Numbered from the stretch's first letter, positions 1 to 9,590 are shown. The stretch: DNA of 64,000 nucleotides from Candidatus Hinthialibacter antarcticus (GCA_030765645.1 JAVCCE010000015.1:186001-250000); one strand, 5' to 3'. A program made the numbers and translations. The notes: generated by a model from the sequence alone, not told the origin.

Positions 1-1151
1 TGGTTGTCTTTGAGCGCTCCGGTCACGACCTCAGACGCGCTGGCCGACGCCTCGTTCACCAAGATCACCATGGGGATATCGCTAAACCCGTCCAGGCTGG
101 TGATTGAATCGCGAAATTCTTTATAGGGCGATTCGCGCCCGTAGGTATACGTAATCAACTCGCCTTTGGGCAGAAAAATATCAGCAATTTTAACCGCCTG
201 GTCAAGATAGCCGCCGGGATTATACCGCATATCAAAAACGAGTTTTTCCATGCCCAGCGTTTTTAAGTAGAGCAGCGCGTCGCGTACGTCTTTGCTGGAA
301 TATTGATAAAAACTCGATAAGCGGATATACCCGATGCCGCTCTGCTCGCCTTCGTCATCAAGCATCTCGCGCATGATGTGAACTTCGCTATTGATAGGCG
401 CGCGTTTGAGGGTGAACTCTAACAGTTCCGGCGCATCCTTGCGCTTCACCGTCAAATTCACTGGCGTGTCTTTTTCGCCTTTAATCAGATCAATGGCTTC
501 TTGTAATTTGTCAGCATAGGCGCCTTCGAGTTCTGAAAGCGGCTTGCCGTTAACGCCAGTGATAATATCGGAGGGCTGGATGCCGTTTTCGTAGGCGGGC
601 GAACCCTGCAACGGGGTAATCACCAGCACGCCGAGGTCGGATTGGGTGTCCCAATCTACGTGGATGCCAACGCCGTAAAATTGATGAGACTCATCGGGCT
701 TTCCCGACAAGACGCGCTGAAGTTCCTGGTGTTCGACGGGCGGCAGATACTGGCTATAGGGGTCTTCGAGGGCGATCACTAACCCATTGATGGAGCGGTT
801 CCACAAGTCGCGAACGGTCGGCGTGGCCCCTTCAGGCAGTTGGCGCGAAACCAGTTCCAATGCGGTTTGGATGCGCTGGCTATAGATGGCTTGTAATTCT
901 TTCGAGGGCGCATCGACCGGCACAACCGCCACCAAGCGTTCATTGGTTACTGGCAGAATGGTTTCGAGGCTCTTCCACGAATGTTCGAACAAATCGGCAA
1001 AATCGACTTTGTCTTCATAGCGCTCGCTGATTTGTTTGGTGACTTGATAAAAATTTCTGTGCCCTAAGTCATAATCCTGTTTATTGTCCGCCGCAGCGGT
1101 CAGGCACATAGAAAAGATTAGTATTGCAATCCATTGATTCAAACGCATCAT
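1..1151 (-). CDS. S41 C-terminal processing peptidase (CtpA/Tsp-like), 3' end outside window
   Basis: Reads leftward from the ATG at 1149-1151 and is still open at base 1, so about 383 residues are visible and the C-terminus is missing. The first residues (MMRLNQWIAILIFSMCLTAA) look like a signal peptide, so it should act in the periplasm. A PDZ-type segment follows at about residues 155-235 (motifs YGVGIHVDW, GIQPSDIITGVNGKPL). The S41 protease core follows it, with GYIRLSSF, DMRYNPGGYLDQAVKIADIF and NEASASASE. By family alignment the nucleophile is the middle serine of that last motif, about residue 371. The catalytic lysine, normally about 25 residues later, lies beyond the edge. The family trims or degrades periplasmic proteins at their C-termini. 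An ATG ATG pair makes the exact start ambiguous by one codon. Family assignment is secure; substrate is unknown. Confidence 0.93.
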   Translation of the reverse strand, partial: MMRLNQWIAILIFSMCLTAAADNKQDYDLGHRNFYQVTKQISERYEDKVDFADLFEHSWKSLETILPVTNERLVAVVPVDAPSKELQAIYSQRIQTALELVSRQLPEGATPTVRDLWNRSINGLVIALEDPYSQYLPPVEHQELQRVLSGKPDESHQFYGVGIHVDWDTQSDLGVLVITPLQGSPAYENGIQPSDIITGVNGKPLSELEGAYADKLQEAIDLIKGEKDTPVNLTVKRKDAPELLEFTLKRAPINSEVHIMREMLDDEGEQSGIGYIRLSSFYQYSSKDVRDALLYLKTLGMEKLVFDMRYNPGGYLDQAVKIADIFLPKGELITYTYGRESPYKEFRDSITSLDGFSDIPMVILVNEASASASEVVTGALKDN

Positions 1152-1306
1152 CCATATCCTTCGAATGAGATTTTTCTAAGTAATTGTAGTGAATCCAAGA
1201 CGATATATAAAGTTATTTCGCTGGGATTTTAGAAATATATCCAATGGCTCACCGTTGAGTGAAGTTGGACCGGGCTTTCGTAGACGCCATCTCAAAAATC
1301 CTTCAT

Positions 1307-1369
1307 CGTTCGCTGCGTACGGGCTTTCAGGCCCTGATGCACAGGCGCTCCCGGAGTTGCACCCATGCC
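1307..1369 (-). repeat. Degenerate copy A of the ~77-bp palindromic element
   Basis: Lies in the 284-bp gap between the S41 protease and the O-antigen-ligase-like gene. It matches the copies at 15137, 40576 and 55694 over the hairpin core GGGCTTTCAGGCCC, the CACAGGCGCTC segment and one end (GTTGCACCCATGCC). The other end has diverged and the second inverted repeat is not recognisable. I see nothing else in this gap. Confidence 0.75.
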
Positions 1370-1435
1370 AAAATTGGTCTGTCAATTGTTAAAAGGTTGC
1401 AAGATTTTTCGTCATCATTGTTATTGAGACCGCTT

Positions 1436-3925
1436 CTAGTATACCTGAAGTATCGGCGCCAGCAGCTGATTGACTAATACGAAGCGAAACGGCTCCAATT
1501 GGGCCGCGTCGACGCCCGCATCAACCGCACGGCGCCAGCCGATTATAGACTCAAACGGATGGCCGCCCAGAGAAGAAACGATCATCGAATAATACCACAC
1601 GGCTGAATCACCCGCAACCCGCTCTTTTTGTTGAAGTTCGAGCAAGAAGTCCCGCGCTGGCTCATACTCGCCCCGGCTGAGGCGCTGTAACAAAATATCC
1701 GACAGTAATTTTTGAAAGAGCGCCCGGTTTTCATCGCTCCATTGGACGCTTGCCGCGACAACATACACATCTTCCGCCAGATCGAGGCGCTGGCTGCGAA
1801 TGTAAAATTCGACGGTTTGCCGGGCGACTTCAAAGTTGTGCGGGTCATTATGGGCGCTCATGCTAAATAGAAAGGCCGCCGAAAGCCAGTCGCCTCTCGC
1901 TTCTGCGCTGAACGCCGCTGGAAGCAATGAGCGCTCGACGAACCCGGGGAATTTCAAGGTCAGTTCGCTGACAAAATACAGCCCCTCTTCAGTGCGCCCG
2001 GTCTTGCCCAAGGCGAGTGCCAGCCAACTCAGCACGTCTTCATCGGTGGGCATAATTTTTGACGACGCGGTGAAGGCCTGGATCGCTTTTTCTGCGTCTT
2101 CGGGCGATTGCGAATGTTCCCACGCCCATAAATAGGCTTGTCCTAAATAGGTATAGACGCCGTAATAGGTGTAACTTTTGAGCGTCTCTTCAAACAGTTC
2201 AATACTACGCCGGACTTGTTCAACGTCACTCGCTAATTTGCCGCGTTCGTAGGTATCAATCGCCAAAATATATCGGTTGGAACCCAGTTCGGGCGCAATT
2301 TCAATCGAACGCTGTAAACTGAGATAGCCCCATTCAAGCCATTGGTTTGCCCCGTCCCTATCGCCTTCGGCGGTCAGATTGGCGGCGGCGACCCCATAGC
2401 GTCCATGCAATTTGGCAAGGTAATCGGCCAGCATGTATTGATAGACTGGCATCGCGGTAATGAAGAACGCAACCACGCCAACCGCCCCCATCGCCCATTT
2501 TTGAGGCGCAGCGAGTTTGGTCAGCCAGTCCGGCGACCACTCACGGAATTTGGGCGAAGCCAGGTGGGCGACCAGCGCCCAGTTGGCGATGAACAAACAA
2601 CTCGCCGGGGCTTCATGAAAGGGGAACCCAAACAACGCGCGGGTCATGGTCGCCAGGGTTGCCGTCGCGGCGAAAATCCCCAGCAATGACCGCTTGTCAT
2701 AGAGCAACTGACCAATACATCGCAAATGAACGGTAAACAGCCAAATCATCAGCAATAAGCCGGGCAGCCCCAATTCGGCCCAGGCCTGAAAATAGTCGTT
2801 GTGCGCCCGTTGGGTGATAGACCCCACAGGAGGAAGCCCGATCGAGGTTCGGGGGTGCGCCTCAAACCACTCGCTTTGATACTCAGGATACTGTTGCATC
2901 CATGACGCGAAACCGACGCCGGTCAGCGGCTTGTCTTTCACCATTTGCAGCGACATCCACCAGACGCGCGGGTAGGTTCCGGTCATGAGGTCCTGGTAGG
3001 AGGTGGTGAAGCGCCCGAAGACATTCTGATTGACGAACTCTGAACGCGGCATCATCCATACGGCGAATAAGACAACGATAAACAGCGCCCCAAGACTAAG
3101 CCCGCGCAGCGCCCATTGGCGTATCGCCTGTTTGGCTTCTTCGTGCGAGTCGCCAAACGCCCAACGCAACCCGGCGCGCTGGAACGCATAGACCAAAAAC
3201 AGCGTTGTGGTGATTAACATCAGGGCGACGCCGCGGCTTCCGCCGAGAATGATTAATGCCAATCCCAACAAAACATACGCCGCCGTGAAGACGCGCAGCC
3301 CGACGCTTCGCGCGCGAAGGCCGATGGCGCCAGCGAGGATGCAGGCAATGGCGATGTAGCCCGTGCTGGGGTTGTTATGCCCGAGAAATGAGCAAAGAAA
3401 CTGGCGCTCGTAGGAACCTTTCGACAAGGTCATCGCTTCAAAGCCGGGAAATGCAAACCCCGGCGTATCGGTCGACATCTGGCGCAAGCAGCCCAACATC
3501 ACGCACATGCCCGTGAAGAAGACCGTCCAGACAAACAGGCTGCGGAATTTTTTATAGCGAAAACACACCGTCCAAAGCGGAAACGCCGACAGCAACGCGA
3601 AAAAGATATACCCGTGATAAAGCGCCGACTCGTCCGGGGCGGAAAAGGTTCGCAACGCCGCCCACGCAGCGAACAACAAAACGGGCGCGTCGTATGGCGT
3701 CTTCGCCAGGGTAAACCGCCCGACCGCCAAACAATGGCCCAAATAGGCCAGCCACGCCGACAACGCGAGAACTTGCCCCAGCAAAAATTTGTTGATTAAG
3801 ACATCGGTGAAATGCCCGTTGTAATACAACGCGGTAGAGACCAACTGAAAACACAGCAGGCATAGGGTTAGATGTAAAAACACGGTAGGCCGAGTCGCGA
3901 GATCGGCTTTGGGCCGTTTAACCAT
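1436..3925 (-). CDS. O-antigen ligase/Wzy_C-like membrane protein with C-terminal TPR domain
   Basis: An 829-residue polytopic protein. About ten or more hydrophobic segments fill residues 15-500. The large Wzy_C/O-antigen-ligase loop carries GGSRGVALML near residue 230, TGVGFASWMQQYPEYQ near 335 and the typical QRAHNDYFQAWAELGLPG near 370. Known members transfer or polymerise undecaprenyl-linked glycans on the periplasmic face. From about residue 520 to the end the chain becomes soluble and helical with TPR-like repeats (for example YGVYTYLGQAYLWAWEHSQ), an architecture common in large O-antigen ligase family proteins of uncultured phyla. The start overlaps the stop of the upstream histidine kinase as TAATG, so the two are probably translationally coupled. 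No lipopolysaccharide or capsule cluster is adjacent. The acceptor (lipid A, protein or exopolysaccharide) cannot be read from sequence. Confidence 0.85.
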   Translation of the reverse strand: MVKRPKADLATRPTVFLHLTLCLLCFQLVSTALYYNGHFTDVLINKFLLGQVLALSAWLAYLGHCLAVGRFTLAKTPYDAPVLLFAAWAALRTFSAPDESALYHGYIFFALLSAFPLWTVCFRYKKFRSLFVWTVFFTGMCVMLGCLRQMSTDTPGFAFPGFEAMTLSKGSYERQFLCSFLGHNNPSTGYIAIACILAGAIGLRARSVGLRVFTAAYVLLGLALIILGGSRGVALMLITTTLFLVYAFQRAGLRWAFGDSHEEAKQAIRQWALRGLSLGALFIVVLFAVWMMPRSEFVNQNVFGRFTTSYQDLMTGTYPRVWWMSLQMVKDKPLTGVGFASWMQQYPEYQSEWFEAHPRTSIGLPPVGSITQRAHNDYFQAWAELGLPGLLLMIWLFTVHLRCIGQLLYDKRSLLGIFAATATLATMTRALFGFPFHEAPASCLFIANWALVAHLASPKFREWSPDWLTKLAAPQKWAMGAVGVVAFFITAMPVYQYMLADYLAKLHGRYGVAAANLTAEGDRDGANQWLEWGYLSLQRSIEIAPELGSNRYILAIDTYERGKLASDVEQVRRSIELFEETLKSYTYYGVYTYLGQAYLWAWEHSQSPEDAEKAIQAFTASSKIMPTDEDVLSWLALALGKTGRTEEGLYFVSELTLKFPGFVERSLLPAAFSAEARGDWLSAAFLFSMSAHNDPHNFEVARQTVEFYIRSQRLDLAEDVYVVAASVQWSDENRALFQKLLSDILLQRLSRGEYEPARDFLLELQQKERVAGDSAVWYYSMIVSSLGGHPFESIIGWRRAVDAGVDAAQLEPFRFVLVNQLLAPILQVY

Positions 3926-5565
3926 TACAGCGCGTCGCTCTCCTCAAGGGGTAAATGTACGGTGAAGGTCGTACCGGCGCCTTCGGTGCTGGCGACTTCG
4001 ATTCGACCGTTCATAGAATAAATGATTTGGTGGACAATCGAGAGGCCAAGCCCGGTGCCGCTGGCTTTTTTGGTAAAAAACGGGTCAAAAATTTTGTCGA
4101 GTTCTTCTTTGGCGATGCCGGAGCCTTCGTCGGTCACGTCGATGATCGCTTCTGCGCCGCGCACCCGCATGTGAACGCGCAGTTTGGCGTCCAGCGGCGC
4201 CTGCTCCATGCTCTGTAAGGCGTTTAATAACAGATTGACAAACACCGCCGTCAGCTGGCCTTCATTCACGAAAATCGGGACCGCCTGTTTGGGCAGCGAG
4301 GTTTCAATGATGCGCGTCCCGGCTTGGTATTTCACCAACGCGGTGGAACTCTGAAGAATATCGCGCAAGTCATGGTGGGCGGGCGTGTCGCGCTTGGGCG
4401 AGGCCAGCGACAACAAGCGGTCAATCATATTTTGACAGCGGGTGGTTTCGGTCTCGATCAGTTCCAGTTCTTCGCGGTTGGGGTCGTCTTCGTCGGCTTT
4501 TTGGCGGACGTAAGCCGCGCAAGATCGAATAATGCCCAGCGGGTTGCCTAACTCATGCGCCAATCCCGCCGCAATTTGTCCCGCGATGGTCAAGCGGTCT
4601 GAGCGCATGATGCCCGCCGCCGGGGGTTGTTTGGGATCGCGCTCCGAGATCAACGCGATACAGTAGCGTTTGTTTTGCAGCCCCAAAAAGGTCGGCAGGA
4701 TTTGCACGGTCTCAGGCCGGTCATCGTCCGGCAGGGTAATCATTTCATCCATTGGGGTTTCGGCGTGAAAGCGCAACAGCAGGGCGTTACGGATCGACTG
4801 GGTGGCTTCCGGCCAATCATCAACTTTCGATTTGGGCAGTTCGATGATTTGCCGCGCCGCTTCAGAGGCGACTTCGAGTTTGCCCTTGTCGTCCACGATG
4901 AAAAATTTCACCGGAAACTGCTGTTGAATATCAGTCCAAAAATCATTGCGCCGCGCTAAGGCGTGACATTGGCGGTTGAGCGCGTCGATCCAAACGTGAA
5001 AGACGCGGGCGCTCACCCACATATAGAACAACCCCGCCAGACTCAATAGCATGTCGGAAAAAATATATTTCGGCGCGCCGGTAGGCGATTGATACGAACT
5101 CAAGAGGCCGTAAATCGCAATCACAATCACGCCGCCGAAGACGCTGTCCAACAATAATTGGGTAAACTTCTTGAAACGCGGCGCCAACAACATCACCGCC
5201 ATCGGCTGTAAGAACAAAAACCACAAGTAATTGCCCGCGTCGGGAACAAAGATCAAGAAAAACACAAACGAGGCGTCGGCGCCCAACGACAGCCCATTGA
5301 GCCAGGCGATGGTATGGCGGTTTTTGAGGCGCCCTTCGGAATCGCGGCGATGGCTCATCCACAACATCAAGACAAACAGCAGCGAAACCGCCGTATAGAT
5401 AATGGTCGGCGTGACGAAATGATAAATCGCCGAACGAAACGCCGAGGTCGAGAGGATCCACTCATACGCGACCGTGGTGGGAATAATAAACCACTTGTTG
5501 ACCAGCAAGAGCCGGAACAACATGCGTTCGCGTTCGTCAACTTCGTGAATTTGCGCGGCGTCCAT
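3925..5565 (-). CDS. Membrane-anchored sensor histidine kinase
   Basis: A 546-residue kinase. Residues about 25-210 hold five or six hydrophobic helices without a large periplasmic loop, so it probably senses within or through the membrane. A PAS-like linker follows at about 215-310 (KFFIVDDKGKLEVASEAARQ). The HisKA box is AGLAHELGNPLGIIRSCAAY, with the phospho-accepting His near residue 337. The HATPase_c domain shows the N box VNLLLNALQSM, the G box DEGSGI, DPFFTKK and GTGLGLSIVHQI. It lacks a receiver domain, and no response-regulator gene is in the window, so it is an orphan kinase. Its TAATG overlap with the O-antigen-ligase-like gene suggests a link to envelope glycan assembly, which is inference only. 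Confidence 0.92.
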   Translation of the reverse strand: MDAAQIHEVDERERMLFRLLLVNKWFIIPTTVAYEWILSTSAFRSAIYHFVTPTIIYTAVSLLFVLMLWMSHRRDSEGRLKNRHTIAWLNGLSLGADASFVFFLIFVPDAGNYLWFLFLQPMAVMLLAPRFKKFTQLLLDSVFGGVIVIAIYGLLSSYQSPTGAPKYIFSDMLLSLAGLFYMWVSARVFHVWIDALNRQCHALARRNDFWTDIQQQFPVKFFIVDDKGKLEVASEAARQIIELPKSKVDDWPEATQSIRNALLLRFHAETPMDEMITLPDDDRPETVQILPTFLGLQNKRYCIALISERDPKQPPAAGIMRSDRLTIAGQIAAGLAHELGNPLGIIRSCAAYVRQKADEDDPNREELELIETETTRCQNMIDRLLSLASPKRDTPAHHDLRDILQSSTALVKYQAGTRIIETSLPKQAVPIFVNEGQLTAVFVNLLLNALQSMEQAPLDAKLRVHMRVRGAEAIIDVTDEGSGIAKEELDKIFDPFFTKKASGTGLGLSIVHQIIYSMNGRIEVASTEGAGTTFTVHLPLEESDAL

Positions 5566-5708
5566 AAGCGTTAGAAGTTAATTCTGTTTAATACAAGACA
5601 ATATCAAAATCGAACCAAAACATCTCATTATTATCAAGAAAATAGCACGGTCTTGTAAACATGCGAAGCAAACCGCTCAAAAGAAAGAAAAGAATCGAGC
5701 CTAAGTTC

Positions 5709-6071
5709 CTAGTCGGGTTTATATATCCGAATTTGATTGCGCTGAACAATCCACAGATTTCCATCAATAGAATTGTCAGTCAATTTAGATAAGAGATTTT
5801 TTGAAAATTCTATAAAATCTTGATAGGCGGGATTCGGAGGGACTCTCAGTACAACGATCCCTGAATAATCCGATGGATTGAATACAAGAGGATTGCTAAA
5901 ATCTAAATCGAGAGTAACCAGGCATCGTTTTTCCGCCTGGCATACTTGAATCAACTGCTGATCGGTCGCGCCTGATAACCCCTCTTGGCGCACTGTTTCA
6001 ACATCATATCCAGATTCTCGAAACAGGAGCGCAACTGCTCGACCCAGGTTTTCGTCAAGTTTGATTTTCAT
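5709..6071 (-). CDS. DUF5615 PIN-like toxin of a DUF433/DUF5615 pair
   Basis: A 120-residue protein with the DUF5615 pattern. It opens with MKIKLDENL, continues with GYDVETVRQEGLSGATDQQL and CLVTLDLDFSN, and ends in strand-rich sequence. DUF5615 proteins have a reduced PIN-like fold and are predicted RNases of type II toxin-antitoxin modules. The conserved acidic residues at the DEN and DLDF positions are consistent with a metal site. The start overlaps the stop of the DUF433 gene by four bases (ATGA), the usual antitoxin-first order. Activity has not been shown for most members, so the toxin role is inferred from family and pairing. Confidence 0.85.
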   Translation of the reverse strand: MKIKLDENLGRAVALLFRESGYDVETVRQEGLSGATDQQLIQVCQAEKRCLVTLDLDFSNPLVFNPSDYSGIVVLRVPPNPAYQDFIEFSKNLLSKLTDNSIDGNLWIVQRNQIRIYKPD

Positions 6072-6313
6072 GTTTCTAATAAAATGGGGACAAAACTCTC
6101 ACGCGACATTTCTGCGCCATACGCGAGGCATGCGCGTATATCTAATTCATTAATTTCAAATTCTGCAATCATCGTCTCATGGCTCATCCCATCCGCTAGA
6201 AGATCCAGAACCAAAGAAACCCAGATGCGCCTGCCGCGAATACAGGGTTTTCCAAAACAAACATTTGGATCCACACTGATATGCTCCATTATTTGCTCTT
6301 TTTTCATCCCCAT
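6068..6313 (-). CDS. DUF433 antitoxin
   Basis: An 81-residue protein with the complete DUF433 signature: ISVDPNVCFGKPCIRGRRIW, then LLADGMSHETMIAEF, then ELDIRACLAYGAE. The family forms a helix-turn-helix-like fold and acts as the DNA-binding antitoxin for DUF5615 or PIN partners, usually repressing its own operon. The downstream DUF5615 gene overlaps it by four bases. A GAGGAA stretch lies a short distance upstream of the chosen ATG, and a second ATG two codons later is possible. About 80 bp separate it from the DUF4159 gene, with no clear operator visible by eye. Confidence 0.85.
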   Translation of the reverse strand: MGMKKEQIMEHISVDPNVCFGKPCIRGRRIWVSLVLDLLADGMSHETMIAEFEINELDIRACLAYGAEMSRESFVPILLET

Positions 6314-6396
6314 GGAACCAGTTTCCTCAGCGAATTTAAAACCCGTTATGAGAAATAGTATAGTTGAAAATAAATCAAGCGTGAAATAGGGCTTAT

Positions 6397-7062
6397 CTAA
6401 TTCGACAATGCATACAGAATAATATTCAGCGCCATATTCATGGCTTCATCGCGAACCTGCGGCGAATCTTGCGGATGCACGCCCTTGCTCTCGATGCCGT
6501 CGCCGATGTCGGTTTCATACGAATACATCACCACCAAACGGCCTTCGGAATAAATCCCCAAAACCTGCGGCGGCTTACCATCGTGTTCATGAATTTTGGG
6601 CGGGCCATTCTCAAACGGGTAGCATGAATGAAACACCGGGTGGTCATGCGGCAAGGGCGTCAGCGATGCGTCGGGAAACAGTTTCGCCATTTCCTCGCGA
6701 AACGACTCGTCGAGGCCGTAGTTGTCGTCCGCCCACAAAAAGCCGCCGCGTCGAAGATACTCGCGCAGGTTGGCCCGCTCGGCGTCGGAGAAACGCACGG
6801 TGCCGTGTCCGGTCATATAGACAATCGGGTACGAAAAAATATCGGAAGCGCCGGGCGCAATCACGGTTTCTTCGAGCGCGGTTTTCATGGCGAAGCGTTC
6901 GCGCAATTGCGTAAGCAAATTGGTCAGCGAAGTCGGGTCGCCGTACCAATCGCCGCCGCCGCTGTATTTGAGCCGCGCGAGGGTCAAATCGCCGGTCGGT
7001 TGCGCGAAGGCAACGCTTGCAGCGCAGAATAAAAAAATGACAAATACGGCAATCGGTTTCAT
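6397..7062 (-). CDS. DUF4159 domain protein, exported
   Basis: A 221-residue protein with a clear Sec signal peptide (MKPIAVFVIFLFCAASVAFA). The mature part is one DUF4159 domain: LARLKYSGGGDWYGDP, SYPIVYMTGHG, LREYLRRGGFLWADDNYG, LPHDHPVFHSCYPF and a C-terminal RDEAMNMALNIILYALS. The fold is related to class I glutamine amidotransferase-like domains, but the catalytic Cys/His are not conserved and the family has no proven activity. Longer DUF4159 proteins often sit next to MoxR/DUF58/von Willebrand genes. Here a DUF58 gene lies about 9.6 kb away on the other strand. An AAAGG ribosome-binding site sits five bases before the ATG. The ThpR gene ends 14 bp upstream, so the two may be cotranscribed. 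Confidence 0.85.
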   Translation of the reverse strand: MKPIAVFVIFLFCAASVAFAQPTGDLTLARLKYSGGGDWYGDPTSLTNLLTQLRERFAMKTALEETVIAPGASDIFSYPIVYMTGHGTVRFSDAERANLREYLRRGGFLWADDNYGLDESFREEMAKLFPDASLTPLPHDHPVFHSCYPFENGPPKIHEHDGKPPQVLGIYSEGRLVVMYSYETDIGDGIESKGVHPQDSPQVRDEAMNMALNIILYALSN

Positions 7063-7076
7063 ATTGGCCTTTCACG

Positions 7077-7634
7077 TTACCCTGCGGAGAATGGAAACCG
7101 CACCCGCTCAGTATAGATCGCCCCTTTGGGATCGAGAACGCTTTGCATCAGAGACACGCAGGAGACCGTCATGGTTGCGAGAGAGAACGACTCAAACCGC
7201 TTTGGCGAACGCAGAAATATTTTGCGTCCACGCGGCGCCCGCGCGATGGTCAAATGAGGCACGAAGGATTGTGCGTCGAATTCGACGTCAGCGTCGCGCA
7301 GCCCCTCGCGGACGGCGGCCTCTAACGCCAGCAACGCCGCGCCGCCCTGCTCGACCCCGATCCACAAAACCGATAACGCTCCACGCGGCGGAAATTGCCC
7401 TACGCCTTTGAATTCGACCGTAAACGGCGAAAATTGCATAGCAACGCCGGGCAAGCAATTCGCGATAGCGGTTTCTGTTGCTGGTTCTATATCGCCTAAA
7501 AATTTTAGCGTCAGGTGGCAATTGGCGGGACGCGTCCAGCGAATGCCGGGCAACTCAGGCGCCAACTGGTTCTGTAACCGCCCGACTTGGTTCTGTACAC
7601 TCTCAGAAAGATGGATGGATAAAAACGCTCGCAT
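7077..7634 (-). CDS. thpR: RNA 2',3'-cyclic phosphodiesterase (ThpR/LigT family)
   Basis: A 185-residue member of the 2H phosphoesterase superfamily. Both catalytic HxT motifs are present: CHLTLKFLGDI near residue 40 and PHLTIARAPRG near 127. The N-terminus MRAFLSIHLSESVQNQV is typical. These enzymes hydrolyse RNA 2',3'-cyclic phosphodiesters to 2'-phosphomonoesters and were first described as 2'-5' RNA ligases. Length fits the family. It is divergent to the GT39-like gene with a 75-bp gap that must hold both promoters. It precedes DUF4159 in the same direction. Confidence 0.93.
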   Translation of the reverse strand: MRAFLSIHLSESVQNQVGRLQNQLAPELPGIRWTRPANCHLTLKFLGDIEPATETAIANCLPGVAMQFSPFTVEFKGVGQFPPRGALSVLWIGVEQGGAALLALEAAVREGLRDADVEFDAQSFVPHLTIARAPRGRKIFLRSPKRFESFSLATMTVSCVSLMQSVLDPKGAIYTERVRFPFSAG

Positions 7635-7709
7635 GAATTCGCTCCGAAAAAATCTGCGCTATTGTAATCCCTTCCACACCAAACAACGAGCGTTGTCGCG
7701 AGGTGAAGA

Positions 7710-9590
7710 TTGAAACTCTGGGCGCCGGTCTTATGGGGCGTTGTTCTGTTCGCGGCCTGGTTCGCGCAAGGCTTGCTTTTGGACGGGCGCCTGGATGCGG
7801 GGCTTCTGACTTACCTGGCTGCAAGCGCGGGGCTATGCGTTCTTATCAAGCCGCCCAAACAAAGCGAACTCAATCTCACACGCTCCCAAGAACGCCCCGC
7901 AATCATTTACGACGTCTCGACGCCATTGGTGTGCGCCGCAGCCGCATTGGGGCTATTCTCGTGCGGCGCCGCCGCGCTGGGCGTAATGCAAAACCCCGCA
8001 TGGTTTTGGGCGGCGCTGATTTGCTGGATTGCGTTTCTGGGTTTATGTCTGCTCGCGTCACATAAAATACTGCGCACTCTATTTTCAAACCTCTACAACG
8101 AAACCTGGGCGCCGCCCGCAGCGCTGGCGCTTATCACCCTCACGCTGGGTTTATTCAAACTAACGGACATCCCCGTAACCGTGCACGGCGACGAGGGCAT
8201 GGTGGGGCTGCACGCCCGCATGGCGTTGCATGGAAATATTGAAACCATATTTTCATCGTCGTGGTATTCGATCCCGCAATTGTTTTTCGCTATCCCGGCG
8301 ATGGTCATGTCAATGGTTGGCGACAACCTGTTCGGCCTGCGTTTTACCTCCACGCTTCTCGGCGTCGCCATTGTGTTGATGACCTATCGCGCGGCGCGTA
8401 GTTTTGGCGGTGAGGCCGCCGCGTTCGCCGCAGGGTTGATGCTGGCGGCAAACCAATGGTTTTTATATTTGATGCATAGCGGGGTGCAATATATTCAGGC
8501 GCCGTTTTTTCTGGTTGGGACGTTATTATTGTGGAACCGCGTCAATCAAACGCGCTCCATCGGGTTGTGCATTCTCAGCGGCGTTTGGCTGGGGCTGGCG
8601 ATGCAGTCGTATCAGGCCAGCCATATTCTCCCGCTGCTTTGGGCCTTGTCGCAACTGTGGCTGTTCGTCTGGCGGCGCATCGACGCCCGTTGGCTGGCGC
8701 TATCGCTATTGCTCCCGCTCGTATTTCTGTTACTCACATTGGGGCCGCTGCTCACGCATGATTTGTGTAAAATATCCCGCTTGGATTTTCTCAGTTCGCG
8801 CGCGCAATCCATTTTTATTTGGAACCAAGACGCCGAAACCAGCCATTCGACTCAACGCTGGCGCAACCAGGTCGAACGGGCGCTGTTGGCTCCGGTGCTC
8901 TATTTAGACCAGAGCGCGCAATTCGGCGGCGACGCGCCCATGTTAGACCACATCAGCGCGGCGCTGTTTGTACTCGCGGCGGGCGTCGCCCTGTTGCGTT
9001 TTTATGACCCACGCCGCGCAGCGCCGCTGCTTTGGACGCTCGCCATTATGTTTACAGGCGCGGCGCTACTCATGGACGCGCCCTTTTACCCGCGCCTGGC
9101 TGGTCTGGCGCCGCTGCTCTTTATTTTAATCGCCGGGTTATTTCACGAGATCGAAACTACTGCGCTCCACATGCGCCTGCAATGGCCCACGCGCATCGCC
9201 GTCGGCCTCTTGATCGCGTTTGCGCTGTCGTCGAATGTGCACGAATTTTTTGGGCGCTACGCCCACGAAACCAGCCCGCGCAGCATCCATTATCCGCAAA
9301 CGCAACTGGCGTATTGGATCCAACAACTGCCGCCTCAAACGCAAACGTACGTCTTTGCAGGCCCGCATTGCTCTGCGCAAAGCGGGACGGTGCGTTTTAT
9401 CGCAAATGGATTTCAGCCGCGCAACGTCGCGTCCGTTGATGAAATCCCATCTTTAGAACAAAGCGTGATTGTGGTGGACCCGACGAAGAAACAATTGTTG
9501 CCTGTGATTCAGAACCAATTTGCAGGGGGGAAAGTAACGCTGCACCGCAACCCGTTCGGCGACTTGATGTTTTATACGGTCTCGTTATGA
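7710..9590 (+). CDS. GT39-like (ArnT/PMT) membrane glycosyltransferase
   Basis: A 626-residue GT-C protein with about twelve hydrophobic segments. After four N-terminal helices, the first extracytoplasmic loop carries VHGDEGMVGLHARM near residue 157. The acidic DE pair is the hallmark catalytic or metal position of the PMT/ArnT family. The motif GDNLFGLRFTSTLLGVA follows. A soluble tail of about 100 residues ends the protein. The family moves sugars from polyprenyl-phosphate carriers onto lipid or protein. The start is a TTG at 7710, supported by GAGGTG just upstream; no in-frame ATG lies nearby. The gene converges with the GAF sensor gene and overlaps its end by six bases. Donor and acceptor are unknown. 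Confidence 0.82.
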   Translation: MKLWAPVLWGVVLFAAWFAQGLLLDGRLDAGLLTYLAASAGLCVLIKPPKQSELNLTRSQERPAIIYDVSTPLVCAAAALGLFSCGAAALGVMQNPAWFWAALICWIAFLGLCLLASHKILRTLFSNLYNETWAPPAALALITLTLGLFKLTDIPVTVHGDEGMVGLHARMALHGNIETIFSSSWYSIPQLFFAIPAMVMSMVGDNLFGLRFTSTLLGVAIVLMTYRAARSFGGEAAAFAAGLMLAANQWFLYLMHSGVQYIQAPFFLVGTLLLWNRVNQTRSIGLCILSGVWLGLAMQSYQASHILPLLWALSQLWLFVWRRIDARWLALSLLLPLVFLLLTLGPLLTHDLCKISRLDFLSSRAQSIFIWNQDAETSHSTQRWRNQVERALLAPVLYLDQSAQFGGDAPMLDHISAALFVLAAGVALLRFYDPRRAAPLLWTLAIMFTGAALLMDAPFYPRLAGLAPLLFILIAGLFHEIETTALHMRLQWPTRIAVGLLIAFALSSNVHEFFGRYAHETSPRSIHYPQTQLAYWIQQLPPQTQTYVFAGPHCSAQSGTVRFIANGFQPRNVASVDEIPSLEQSVIVVDPTKKQLLPVIQNQFAGGKVTLHRNPFGDLMFYTVSL

